NCBI GenBank assembly: GCA_947561395.2
Contig: OX387184.1
Location: 15,604,205-15,668,204 of the forward strand
DNA from: Buxus sempervirens
Lineage: Eukaryota; Streptophyta; Magnoliopsida; Buxales; Buxaceae
Direction of reading: 5' to 3'
Length of the DNA: 64,000 nucleotides
The notes under the pieces are model-generated. The model had not been told where the DNA came from and made no database searches. It worked only from the letters and a program-made list of their open reading frames with translations. Numbering within the stretch: the stretch's first letter is position 1; each line of letters opens with the position of its first letter. The position numbers and the translations under genes are program-made. Below, one piece after another: positions 25,892-36,273 of the stretch.

Positions 25892-27700
25892 TGTAGACAC
25901 CCCAAATTGCACTACAAAATGAGAAAATAAGGAAAATATTAATTGGGATTTAAAATAGGTCAAAAATGCATGAAATTCCATCATTTAAGCAGTTCCCGTA
26001 TTGTACCTGCGGGCTAGTCGCGCTCGAATTTTGTATACGGGCACGCAACGCCCGTAATACAAATTCGGACACCACTTGCCCGCAATATATTTACGGGCAC
26101 AGGAGATTTATGCGAATTTGATATTTGCTCGATTTTTGAGCCTTATCTTCAGTCCAATATCTCTTTAGATGAGCGAATTATATCTTTTATTCGTTTGGAT
26201 TATCTTTGTTGGCCATGGATGGGCATTATCTGTATTTTTCAATCCAATCTGGAAGATCTTGGTGTATCCCTCTGGACCAGCCATACCCCTGGGTTTGCTT
26301 ATAAATAGAGGTGAGATCCTCAAGCAAAAAGACATGAAATTTTGAAGTCCAAGGAGCTCCAAGAGAAGAGAAGAATCCCTGCTGCTCTGCTTGCTCAATC
26401 CAGGTAAGTCCCTTCTCCCTTTTATTTTCTGTCTTCAATTCTAGAAGTAATAGGATCTTCTCCATTGTTGTAGAATAAGGCCTGGTTTATACTTGTATTC
26501 CCAAACTTGCCTCCAAGTACCTCAAGAATTCTCTTTAGCCGTAAAACGTGAAGAGAGAGCTAGGGGAAAGGGGAACAGGTGGATCCCTAGAATAGAACCC
26601 CATATCTGTTTTTCTCTTTTTTTTTCTAGAATAAGGCCTTTCATTGTGTTTGTATCACCAAACCTATCTCCAAGTACCTCAAGAATCCTCTCTAGCCGTA
26701 AAACGTGAAGAGAGAGCTAGGGGAAAAGAGATCAGGTGGATCCGTAGGGTAGACCCCCATGTGCTATAATCTGTGAGATATGGCTGCTTTGAATATCCTG
26801 CTAATGTTTTAATGATTTTGTGTTGAATCTGAATGAATCCTATGAATCCGTGATGTTTATAGCATGAGATCCCCACTTTTTTCTATAATTTGGATTTTTC
26901 ACCACTTTTGCACTTATAGCACTGTTTTCGTGATTTTTGTGATATTAGGCTAAGATCCTGGATCTATCATGATCAATATGATAGATCTGGATTCAGAAGC
27001 CTGAAAGTAACTTCTAGGGTTTCATGATGTGGTTTTTGAGTCCTTTTTCACTTTTGAGAGAAGACCCTACGGTCTAAGTTCTCCTCTTTTGATGTTCTTT
27101 ATCAACATGGGTATTTTTGGTTTTGATTTCTTGATTTAATGTGAAATTTGGGCTATATCTATGTCCTGGACTGTTCAAGTTCAATTCTGCAATATTTTAT
27201 AAAAATCATATTTTTCTAGATTTCCAGAATTTAACTCGAAGCCAGATTTTGGAAGTTTTCACTTTAGATTAGTTTTATTTGATTTTATCTCAATTTTATT
27301 TTAATCATTAAACCCTAGGAATGGTATGATCATATTTGAAAGTTCTGGATCAATCAGGCTATTCGTATGAAAAAACCATACACTTTTGTCTTTTGGTGAT
27401 ATTTTATGATTTTTGTAGCAAGTCTTTTTTTCCTTTGAAAAACATGAACAATTCCTGGCAACCACCTTGTGTGGATGAATAGGGGTGCCTAACATCTTCC
27501 CCTGTTCATAACCTAATCCCCTTACCTATCTCTGGTTGTTTTTTTAGAAGGGTTATTTTTACCCTAAATTTGCCTTTTTGTGCTTATTTGAGATTTTGGT
27601 GTCCATTCACACCTAAACAGAATGGTGGCGACTTTGTGTTTTTAACCAATCCCGTGTGATGATTAGAAAGTCATTAAATTGATTTTTCCCATGTCTCAAA
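25892..27700 (+). mobile_element. Solo-LTR-like element, copy 1 (1.8 kb)
   Basis: It begins TGTAGACACCCC and ends CATGTCTCAAA, flanked by the 5-bp duplication GTATG (25887-25891 and 27701-27705). Copy B of the segmental duplication lacks it, which defines an empty site. Two related elements in inverse orientation lie at 38880-40687 and from 62121 to the window end. It contains two copies of a roughly 155-bp unit (CCTCAAGAAT...CGTAAAACGTGAAGAGAGAGC) and a TATAAATAG box near 26301. Size, TSD and promoter-like content suggest a solo LTR of a Ty3-gypsy element. No gag or pol was found. Confidence 0.7.
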
Positions 27701-28007
27701 GTATGCGATCTAGACCTAAATTGGCCTTTGCTCCCACGTTAGTGTTCTTTTAAGTGGGCTCCACATAAGAAACACTAAAATTGGGCATCCCACTTAAAAA
27801 GCAGAAGCTCTTCTTAGTTTCTAATTTGCTACACATGCATTTCCTATTATATATCTTATAAAGTGCTGCCTATCATCATTTCATCCAGACGGTAAGTTAT
27901 GCATACATATTGGCTTAGAAGACTATTGACAATTTGTCAATAATTACGGAGAATTTGGCACCAGTAAATGAAATTTTATGCATTAATTACCTAAATTAGG
28001 TAACTTT

Positions 28008-28490
28008 TATTCAGTGGAATTAAGTGCCCATTAATGAGAAAATTGCACAAAATAATGTCAAAAGAAGAGAAAAAGGGGGAGTTTAAGCTCCCATTACTTT
28101 CTCCTATTTAGAGAGCATTAAGATGTGTTAAAAGTCCTCTTAATTAATGCTCTCCTTTTCCCCTATAAATAGAGCCCGCCAACTAGTGAGTCCAATGTGT
28201 GCCTACTGAATCCAGAGAAGTTTGTCTTCTGCTAAAACAGTTTACTTGCTAGAGAGACTCCTGCAATAGTGCTTTCCTACTTTGTGTAAGAAACTCGATT
28301 ATCTAGATCTCGTAGTGTCTGAGATCTTCTGGAATCCATCCATCTATTGGGTTGGACTTATGTTGTGGAAAGAGAGAATTGCACGTCCAATTCTTTGACA
28401 TGGTTATAATCAGTAGATGATTTGCAACTTCCATTGCACGACTTGGACAGATATAACCCACATGTATGCTTTATATTTGCAACAATAACT
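28008..28490. other. Copy-A-specific insertion, possible solo LTR
   Basis: This stretch is absent at the matching place in copy B (near 48775-48785). It contains a good TATA box, CCTATAAATAGAG near 28162, in otherwise unannotated sequence. An LTR is plausible but I could not define its termini or a target duplication. Confidence 0.35.
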
Positions 28491-28543
28491 TATCTTGTTC
28501 TTCCCTTAGAGCACCTTCTTAATCAGTTTTTCTTTAATTTGTA

Positions 28544-28922
28544 CTAGCGGTGGCACGTGAATACTGCACGTACTCACCCTTAACTATAGCATATAAGTAA
28601 GGATTTAAATTTGAATATGAAAAGAGTAATGGATGGTTATGGTTTTGGATTATTTTAATTGGAAAGGAGGCCAGGGGTATATTCCCCTCTTCCCTTTATT
28701 AATACTAGTAGGGCCCACGTGCACTACGGCACGCATGTAAAATAAGAGAGGGAGCGGTTTTAAAACGGATTGTTAGGTTTTAAGAGATTTGGGACACTTT
28801 TGACCAGTGTACCTTTTTATTGATAAGTATTGCCGGTGGATGTGCAAGGGTTGTTGTGGAAAGATGAACATTTTGCTTGACACACTTTCCAAGGGAGTGC
28901 CTCGCTTTATATATAGTAGAGA
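28544..28922 (-). mobile_element. Helitron specific to copy A
   Basis: On the minus strand it starts TCTCTACTATATATAAAG with GAGGCACTCCC close behind, and ends CACGTGCCACCGCTAG, flanked by A/T. A short palindrome-prone segment (CACGTGC / GCACGTG) precedes the 3' end. Copy B has the uninterrupted site near 48843, confirming insertion between A and T without target duplication. A second 3'-like end, GGGCCCTACTAG on the minus strand at about 28705, lies inside; the element may therefore be a composite or have tandem 3' ends. No Rep/helicase gene. Confidence 0.75.
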
Positions 28923-29486
28923 TAGATTAAGAGTACATATATTAGGTGTGAGTTCTGTACACCTTTTTTGTAGACAAGGTGGGCCCACATGGCGGGCTTT
29001 GGGAAAACCTCAATGCTCACCCTCACCCTCCAACTCAGTACGGCATGGATCCCAGCTTGTCTCCTAATATCTGTGATAGAACGCTATGAATTTACGTGGC
29101 TTCTTATGCACCAGCGAGAATCATTTGCTTCAATAACAGGAGATATATCTTCACTCTTGATATTTGATGTGCCACTTTTAATAATTTGTTGAAGTTCACT
29201 GATCTTCTTGGTGTCTGTTTCGCCTAGTTAAAGACTTTGATCATCTCTCTTCATCATAGAGGTTAGTTGAATCCGACGGCATCAGTAATGAGTGGGATTT
29301 AGGTTAAATAGAACTCAATTTGACAAGGTGTCGTAGTCAATAGTTTCTCCCTACAGATATAGCCATGGGGTACGTTGTATGCTACTCACGTAAAATTACT
29401 ATCAGATGAAGACGTTACATCGATCACATGTCTAATCGCTTAGCTATAATTAAGACAGTAAGACCTGCGAAAGCATAGAGCACAAA
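28923..29486. promoter_or_regulatory. Upstream region of RGF gene A
   Basis: This segment is shared with copy B (anchor CTCCAACTCAGTACGGCATGG near 29028 / 49088). A TATA-like TATAATTA lies at 29445-29452, 35 bp upstream of the ATG. Copy B has the stronger TATAAATA in the same position. The small ORFs here are not supported as genes. Confidence 0.5.
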
Positions 29487-29884
29487 ATGGATCATCAGAA
29501 GCGAGGTTCCCTAGCAGACACGATGTCTGTGGTTCCGTTCAAGAAAGCTCTTGTGGCGATTCTCTTGTTGATCTGCTTCTTGATCTCTCTTGCAGTAGGG
29601 GGTAAGTTACTATGTGCATTCTAAAATTTAAGCTTTATTGGCTACCGGAGTTCTGAGAGACTAGCTGTTAATGGAAGTGAAATTGATCTCAAACAAATTC
29701 TTGTTTTGTGGTAGGAGAAGGCAATGGAATGGGAAGCCTGCAGGTAGCCCAAATGCATAATTCACGAGTTGAGAGGACTGATGGAAATCAAGTTACATGG
29801 CAAGAACAAGATGACTCAGATGGAAGAGAATTGGTGGCTTTGGATTATGCCCCAGCTCGAAAGAATCCTCCGATTCACAACTAA
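29487..29884 (+). CDS. RGF: RGF/GOLVEN (CLEL) peptide hormone precursor, copy A
   Basis: Two exons, 29487-29601 and 29715-29884, separated by a 113-bp GT-AG intron in phase 1, encode 94 residues. The N-terminus MDHQKRGSLADTMSVVPFKK is followed by a hydrophobic signal segment (about 20-38) that directs secretion. The middle is variable and acidic. The protein ends exactly with DYAPARKNPPIHN (82-94), the conserved RGF/GLV/CLEL motif: Asp-Tyr for Tyr sulfation, Pro residues for hydroxylation, C-terminal PPIHN. In this family the 13-residue mature peptide is released by subtilases and sensed by RGFR/RGI receptor kinases to control root meristem activity and gravitropism. The paralogue at 49687-50049 is nearly identical. 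Both exons are too short for length-based ORF finding. The frame is open and the gene looks functional. Confidence 0.9.
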
Positions 29885-30211
29885 GGATTAATGTAAAGGC
29901 TTTCACCTCTATCATTTGAACTTAGATAAAAAAAAAAACAATAAAAAGAGTATTTGAGTGTTTCGATTGGCCTTGGCGCCTTGAGTGATAGTTTAATGGG
30001 GGAATTACAGGTAGAATAGCTTTGATGCACAGTCAGTTAAGAGTCTAATGAACAAGGTGAAGGACCTACTAGTCATCCACCATCAGTCTGTAATAGGAAT
30101 TATATAATTTCCAGATGGGTGTTCTTGGATATAATTCTTATTAATGTCCGTGTTTCATTTCAGAAATGCACTGTCAGCCTATATATATTAACTAAACTTA
30201 TATACCGACAC

Positions 30212-30491
30212 AAAATGGCTGAACAGACAGCAGCACAGTCTCCATTCGATACATGAATGAATGATCTTTGGTGGACAATTTTTCTATAATTTGAAGCATG
30301 TTATTCATTTGATTGCTGAGTACAAGTGTCTGCTATATAATAATGATCATAAAATGGCTGGACAGACAGCAGCACAGTCTCCATTCGATTCATGAATGAA
30401 TGATCGATCTTTGATGGACAATGTTTTATAATTTGAAGCATTTTATTCATTTTGTTGCTGAGTACAAGTGTCTGCTATATAATAATGATCA
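30212..30491 (+). repeat. Tandem duplication of about 140 bp
   Basis: Two near-identical units run from 30212-30350 and 30351-30491, each starting AAAATGGCTG(A/G)ACAGACAGCAG and ending with TGCTATATAATAATGATCAT. A few substitutions and a 4-bp difference separate them. Copy B of the segmental duplication has no such tandem, so this arose after the block duplicated. It lies about 330 bp downstream of RGF gene A. Confidence 0.9.
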
Positions 30492-30728
30492 TAAAATGGT
30501 TTTCTTAATCTTTCGGCAGCAATGTGGATGTGGTCATGTAAGAAATTAGAATGTCGAACCCAGAAAATTCGCCACCCCATACGCAATTCCGAGCTCTCCA
30601 CTGGGCTGTTCAACACAGCAGAACCAAGAAACAGATATTATCTTTGGGATTTTAATTAATTACCAGCATATAGTGCAGTTTGAACTTTGATGTTATTGAA
30701 TGCAAATAGAAGCACATACCGTGGTGCA

Positions 30729-32346
30729 ACAAACACCTGAGGTGACCACTTAAAAAGATATTCTCTTATGAACAAAGCCCTTTTGATGAAAGCAGCATGG
30801 CATCTGTATTCAGGTAAGAATTCCTTTTGGGTTAATTTCATGAAGAATCTTTATTTTCCCACCTCGTCTTTCAAGGAAGCAGTGATTAAGCCCCATCAAT
30901 CGTACATATGGAAGCAACTAGTCAAATTAAAACCATTCTTGGAGAAAGGCATTGGCTGGCTTATAACAAATGGTAACAAAGTAAATATATTTTCTGATGT
31001 TTGGTTTCAATCGGGTGAGCAAATACCAGCATTTCAGAATTCTCAAGTAGATATGGATCTTACCAAGGTAAAACATCTTATAGATTCTGATTCAGGTGAA
31101 TGGAACCTTCCTCTCTTACTGTGGCTATGGACCCCAGAGACGGTGGAGAAAATTTTAGCCACTCCCATCTCAGTGGACCTTAATGAAGACACTCTTATCT
31201 GGAGATTAACAGCGAAAGGCCAATTCTCGGTGGCTTCAGCTTATAGAATGTTACTGGGTAATTCTCCTTCTCCTTCCCATAGTAATTGGCTATCATGTTG
31301 GCATTTGAATTGCCCTCAGAAAATAAAATTACATTTATGGAAAAGCTTGCATAGTGCACTTCCTACGACAGGTTTCCTTAATTCCAGAATCAAGATATCT
31401 TCAGGTGAATGCAGTCTCTGTCATCAGTCCAGTGAATCGGTGGAGCATTTATCGCTTAAGTGCCCTTTTTCACGAGCAGTGTTGTTTCAGGCCATTGGTG
31501 GAGCTACCCAGTCTTGTGACCCTCAGGATTCTTTCTTCTCTTGGTTTAGTTTTCTATCCTCCTTAAAACGCCCTTTTGCAGATTTATCAAAAACTGATTT
31601 ACTTACTTCTATTGCTAATTTAGGATGGACGTTATGGTTGCATCGAAATCAGGTGATATTTCACAAACAGCAACCTAGCATATGTAGGGTTGTAGATCAC
31701 TTCCATCGGCTGGAACAGGATTCAAATATTATTAAGAATTGCAAAGACCGTATGGATGTTGTGAAAGAGCCAATTTCAATTAATTGGCAACCACCTCTGG
31801 TCAACTGTTTCAAATTAAATTTCGATGGTGCTTTCAGGAGATCCACCGGTCAAGCCAGCATTGGTGCTATCATCAGGGACTTCCAAGGTAAGTTTATTGG
31901 TGCTGTGGCGTCCATTTGTCATGCTTCTTCGGCTATTCTAGCAGAAGCCATTGCTGTGGTAGAAGGATTCAGATTGGCTCTTCATCTGGGATTGACACAT
32001 ATTGAAGTGGAAGGTGATTCCTTATTGGTGATAAAATTGTTATCAAATCCAAATATGGATTCTCCGTGGCAGATACTCGCATTGATGTTGGAAGCTAGAC
32101 GACTAATGAACTCATTTGCAAGCATCAGATTCTCACATGTATACCGAGAAGCCAATCACGTTGCTGATCTTCTGGCGAATTATGCTCTTGATAAATATTC
32201 TTGTACATGGATTTTCAAACCTCCTGAATTTTTATCTAGTGTATTACATGATGAAGCAAGAGGTCTGCTGTATGTAAGAAAGATACGTTAATAAATTTTT
32301 TTGTTTTCTACCAAAAAAAAAACACAAACACCTTAGGTGACCACTT
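30729..32346 (+). mobile_element. 5'-truncated LINE insertion with target duplication
   Basis: A 23-bp direct repeat flanks the element: 30729-30751 and 32324-32346, sharing ACAAACACCT(G/T)AGGTGACC and differing at one position. The inserted DNA (30752-32323) ends in a poly(A) run (32313-32322) directly before the second copy. Copy B carries the uninterrupted counterpart near 50980-51005. Target duplication, poly(A) and 5' truncation are the signature of LINE retrotransposition. Confidence 0.93.
30768..32291 (+). pseudogene. LINE ORF2 C-terminal part: zf-RVT and RNase H
   Basis: The frame is open for 507 codons. It has the zf-RVT region (about 150-245, with FSVASAYRML and GECSLCHQSSESVEHL...CPFS) and a plant-LINE RNase H domain (about 345-475). 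All RNase H acidic residues are visible: NFDGAF, LAEA, VEGDS and REANHVADLLA. The endonuclease and reverse transcriptase expected upstream are missing because the insertion begins just before the first Met, so it is a dead-on-arrival copy although the remaining frame has no stop. The long uninterrupted frame suggests a fairly young insertion. It would not move by itself; expression as a separate RNase H protein is possible but unsupported. Confidence 0.9.
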
Positions 32347-34889
32347 TTCTGATCAAACGTTAACTAGCTAGTAACATAAAGGGGTTTTAATGACCAGACA
32401 AACGGATATTCGTATGTTTCACGCATCAGACATTATTGACTTTACATACTGCAGTGGCCTATGAGAATATACACGCTATGCGCATAGAAAAACTGGATGT
32501 TGGAATAAATTTTATAAAAATGAAGGGCATTTTAAGTATAAAATGTTTGGAAGAAAACAGGGAGTTGGCTTTATATAATAGTATACGAGTCATATAACAA
32601 GTTGCATTTGTATCCGACTTTATTTTTCTTTGCTACCACTTGGTATGTCTTCTTAAATTCCAAATTCATTTAATTCATTATCATTGCGCATAAGCAAGTG
32701 CACATGTGACTCTAAACCATTTAATAAAGATTAGCAGACACACATATATTCAAAATAAAAAACGAGAAAATAATTTAGACGAAGAGCTCATGTCATTCTC
32801 TTGTCGTCGTTTAATTTTGAAAGCATAATCTAACACCATGGGTTAGTTTCCTTACAAAATAATATCCACAACTTGATTTTTGATTATTTTTATTTGACAG
32901 GGTGCATGTGCAGTAATGCACCTACGTAGAAAGGGAAGGGATGCCGCAAACAGATGGTAAGAGAAGAGGTGGGAGGGAACAACTGAGATCATGTGGGACC
33001 TTTATCTACAACCTTATGTGAAGCTTGCATTGGGATCATGCCATGTGTATTGTGAATGGAATATTTGTAAATTTTTAAGCAATCCTGTGAAAAGCTGCAA
33101 ATAAGGTTGTAGATAAAGGTCATACAGGATGTGAATTGGGGGGAACAATTTGTAACGGTCTATGTTGCAAACGAATAGATCAGGAAGGTATGACTATTTC
33201 TCTATATGAATCTAGCCTTAATAATGGATGCTAAGGCCTTTTTTGGGATGTCAAGCATAATAACTGTCACGCTTGTGAGGGACTCCTCCCGTTATATATA
33301 GATGTTCACAAGACTTTGGATATTGACATCTTTGATTAACTCCACGACTTTGACGAAAAAGGAAAAACAGGTCACGTCTATAATTTCACGACCTTTTCAC
33401 CTTGATATATACTATTAGTTGATCATCCTTCGGTGGGACTTGTAGTGATCAAAGGGGCATAACAAAGCTTGATATTATAAAAGAAAAAAGATGTTGCCCT
33501 CCTTTTTTCTTTGTCAGCTTAAAGATAGATTTTAATTATATATAAGAATGATTTAAACAGCTTTCAGCATTTAAAACAAGCACTCAACTTGAATTATTGT
33601 AGCCAGGATTAGTTTTTACAATTCCAGCCAAATGCCACGTGAATATGGCCTTTGACCGTCTTTGTGCTTTATGTGCCATTTCTTTAGCAATATACTTTTT
33701 TTTTCTTTGTTGAACATTGCGCAATTCCTTATAATGAGAGGCGGCAATTGTCACCCATGACCCCCCAACTCACCCAGTCTAAATGGGTTTGGGTTGACCC
33801 ATTTAATAATTGGGTTAGGTTTGGGTTTAGGTTTTCTCAACCATTGTGATAAAAAACGGGTCAACCCATCAAGTACCCATTCAAATTTAAAATTTCCTTT
33901 TTTTTCCCTCTATTTTTATCTCTTATACCCAATTTATATTCTATCTTATTATTTTACCAAGTACACTTAATTGATTAAGCATTTTAATTTAATATTATGA
34001 GACTTTAATCATTAAATTATTTTTATGGCAAATGTTATTTTATTAATTTTGAGAATTAATAATATTGCTATATATACATGAGTTGTTTATTTATTATACA
34101 ATATATACGTAATATGATTATATAGTTGTATTACATAAACTTTAAAGTTATATTTTTAATACAATGTGAGACTAACTATTATAATTTTATTTAAATTCAT
34201 TTAATTGTTTTTAGATATTTCTAATCTTCTTCTCAAGTAAGTTTCCCTTATTTTTTAAATTTTTTGGAAAAGAAATCATGTTTATTAAGTGTTTCTATGT
34301 TATTTTTTAAGGTTTTACTGTATTAAATGGAGTTTTTATATAGAATAAAAATAAAAATAAATTGCTAAACTAGTGTTTCTGCGACATGGTTTGCTTCACG
34401 GAATATCTTAGAGATATGCACATAAATGAACAGGCCACATAGATGTCTAGCCTCCTCCATAAGATGTTTTATCCTCTATATTGTTTTGTTTAGCAGGCAC
34501 CCACTAGTTTCTTATATATTCATGATTAAAGCGAAAAAAAAAGAAAGGAAAATCCAAAATGTTCTGTTCAATCCGGCCAGTTTTCTGCCAATTCATACAC
34601 CGATCTAAACCTGTTCCTCGTTTTATAATGAAGTCAAATGAGGGTTTGAAGCTTTGAGCCGCACGTTAATGGGTGCCTGTCAGGCCCAATTTTTAGAAAA
34701 CCGCTTGGGACTTTTGTTATTAACCAGAATCACAACACAATTAAAACCCAAAACTGGTTCTTCTTCACAAGGTGACTCGTAACACAGAAAGAGAGAAACG
34801 AGTACACAACACCCTCGTGTCCGTGACCTAATTAAACCATGCAACACTAACGAATTACTCCACACAGTACTCTTCAGGACTCTTTCACC
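32347..34889. other. Intergenic, end of copy A and repeats
   Basis: No gene is supported. To about 33740 it matches copy B. It includes a small hairpin MITE (32997-33125). From about 33744 to 33905 a CCCAACTCACCC / GGGTTTGGGTTGACCC-rich stretch resembles one end of a hAT-like element. Near 34375-34420 (-) a short REANHVAE reading recalls a LINE RNase H end. The rest is AT-rich. The 3' UTR of the peroxidase gene must lie just left of 34890. Confidence 0.5.
32997..33125. mobile_element. Short hairpin MITE
   Basis: Perfect inverted repeats GACCTTTATCTACAACCTTA (left) and its complement (right) bound about 129 bp. The complementarity continues imperfectly inward (GAAGCTTGCATTGGGAT against the complement of ATCCTGTGAAAAGCTGC), so a transcript would form one long hairpin. 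No clear target duplication was seen. Confidence 0.7.
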
Positions 34890-36217
34890 TCAGTACGCTT
34901 CTCCCGCCTCCTCTTCATCGTCCACTACAGACGACAGATACGTCGTTGCAGGGTTCCTCGCAGAGCAGTTCATACGAATCTCTCCTTGCGTTCCCGTCAA
35001 CACATTCAGCTGGCTCATCTTGATCATGGCCAAGGAAAACCTCCTGAAGAACAAGCGCTGGTTCGTCGCGAACCTCGTCACAATGGGTCTAGTCCTCCTG
35101 TCGGTGAACAGGTCCTGGTCCGACTTGAACAGCCCCTGCCGGTTAACGAGATCCACGTAGTACTGGTTGTCAAACAAGTTCGGTGTCCGGATATCCAGCA
35201 CGGTGGTGTTGTTAGAATCGATGGTGGGGCAAACGCGTCTGAGCCTGTTGGCAAAGTTGGGGTTCATGGTGGTGTCCTGGGTCGGGAATAAGCGATCCGT
35301 GAACGAATTGCATTGACTAATTCCGATGGTGTGGCCGCCTGAGAGAGCCACGGCGTCGGTGGCGTCCAGGTTTTTAGCGGCAAACATGTTCAGAATGCGG
35401 GTGGTGTCGGCGGAAGGAGGTGGAAGGTTCGCCAGCGTCGTGTCATCGGATGCGAAGTTGAGCCCGTCACGCCTTCCCAGAGGGACCCTGTAATTCGGAC
35501 CCCCTGACTGCAATAACACACGAGAGAAGAAGAAGAAGAAGAAGATATCAGGTGCGGTCCCAATCCTTCAGGATGGAGGGATAGCCACGTGGCTAAATTT
35601 TTCAGCGAAGGAGAGACTCAAGTTAGCTTAATTACCAGAGCTACGGAGTCACGAGCAGCGAGGGCGGTGATGTCGGAGCAGGAGACGACGCGTCCACAAG
35701 CCCTGTGGACAAGTTGGCGAAGGTCGTTGATGATTTTAAAAGACTGTTTTCTCAGAGTCAAGTTTGGTGGTGAAGACTTCTCTCCCTGACCGGCAACTGG
35801 TGCGTCAAGCAGCACTGAGCCATCACATCCCTACACAATTAATTAAGGAACACAAGAAGCCATTAAGCATCGATCAAGCTAAGATGCACACATTAGCTAG
35901 CATTAATTAGAGGGAACTAAAGGTAACATATATATAATACTCGAAAATCATGAATGGATTTAGTTAACTACCTGAACAAAGCAGTCATGGAAGTGGAGAC
36001 GAAGCAAGCCTGCAGCTTGGCCGATATCTCGCCTGAAGACGTTCCTGAGGTGGTTCCTGACCATTGTTTCCAACCTGGGACAGCTAGATCGGTAGAAGGA
36101 CCATGAGAGCCCCCTCGCTAAAGGAGGGGTGGGTTGGGCGGTTGAGATGGATACATAACAACCCAGGAAGAGAGAGGAGATCAGAACAAGAAGATAGGTG
36201 AAAGAAGAAGAAGCCAT
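34890..36217 (-). CDS. PER12: Class III peroxidase, peroxidase 12-like
   Basis: Three minus-strand exons, 36217-35972, 35830-35636 and 35507-34890, join in phase 0 with GT-AG introns to give 352 residues. A signal peptide (about 1-27, MASSSFTYLLVLISSLFLG...) directs it to the secretory pathway. The distal haem-pocket motif RLHFHDCF, the GCDGSVLLD calcium site, RACGRVVSCSDI and the proximal haem ligand in LSGGHTIG are all present, with the eight conserved Cys. NTTVLDIRTPNLFDNQYYVDL and LNVLTGTQGEIRMNCS match the peroxidase 12 subgroup. It would oxidise phenolics with H2O2 in the cell wall or vacuole; the acidic tail EEEAGEAY may be a vacuolar signal. I chose the Met at 36217 because an upstream Met (36268) lies in the TATA box TATAAAT at 36273-36267. 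The gene looks intact. Confidence 0.95.
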
Positions 36218-36266
36218 GATTGCAGCTCTGTTTTGTGACCCAAGTGGGGTTGTACAGGCGAAGCTC

Positions 36267-36273
36267 ATTTATA
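36267..36273 (-). promoter_or_regulatory. TATA box of the peroxidase gene
   Basis: TATAAAT on the minus strand, 50 bp upstream of the chosen ATG at 36217. This spacing leaves a short 5' UTR and rules out the upstream in-frame Met at 36268. Confidence 0.6.

Larger units (their letters stand above)
25231..33740 (+). repeat. Segmental duplication copy A
   Basis: This block is collinear and in the same orientation as 47692-55610. Matching anchors include AAAGCCTCTTAAAG (25231 / 47692), the start of the RGF genes (29487 / 49687), CAGTTTGAACTTTG near 30678 / 50490, and AGCTTAAAGATAGATTTTAA near 33519 / 51794. Insertions specific to A are an LTR-like element (25892-27700), an unclassified segment of about 480 bp (about 28008-28490), a Helitron (28544-28922), a tandem 140-bp duplication (30212-30491) and a LINE (30752-32323). 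Confidence 0.85.

Noticed and set aside
30212-30491. Tandem 140-bp units considered as CRISPR-like or regulatory array
   Set aside because: Only two units, directly abutting without spacers, in a plant nuclear context; a plain tandem duplication explains them.
34375-34420. Short REANHVAE reading on the minus strand like a LINE RNase H end
   Set aside because: Too short to support as a separate feature; mentioned only in the region note.
34986-35291. ORF of 101 codons on the plus strand
   Set aside because: It is antisense to the third exon of the peroxidase gene, whose motifs are unmistakable on the other strand.
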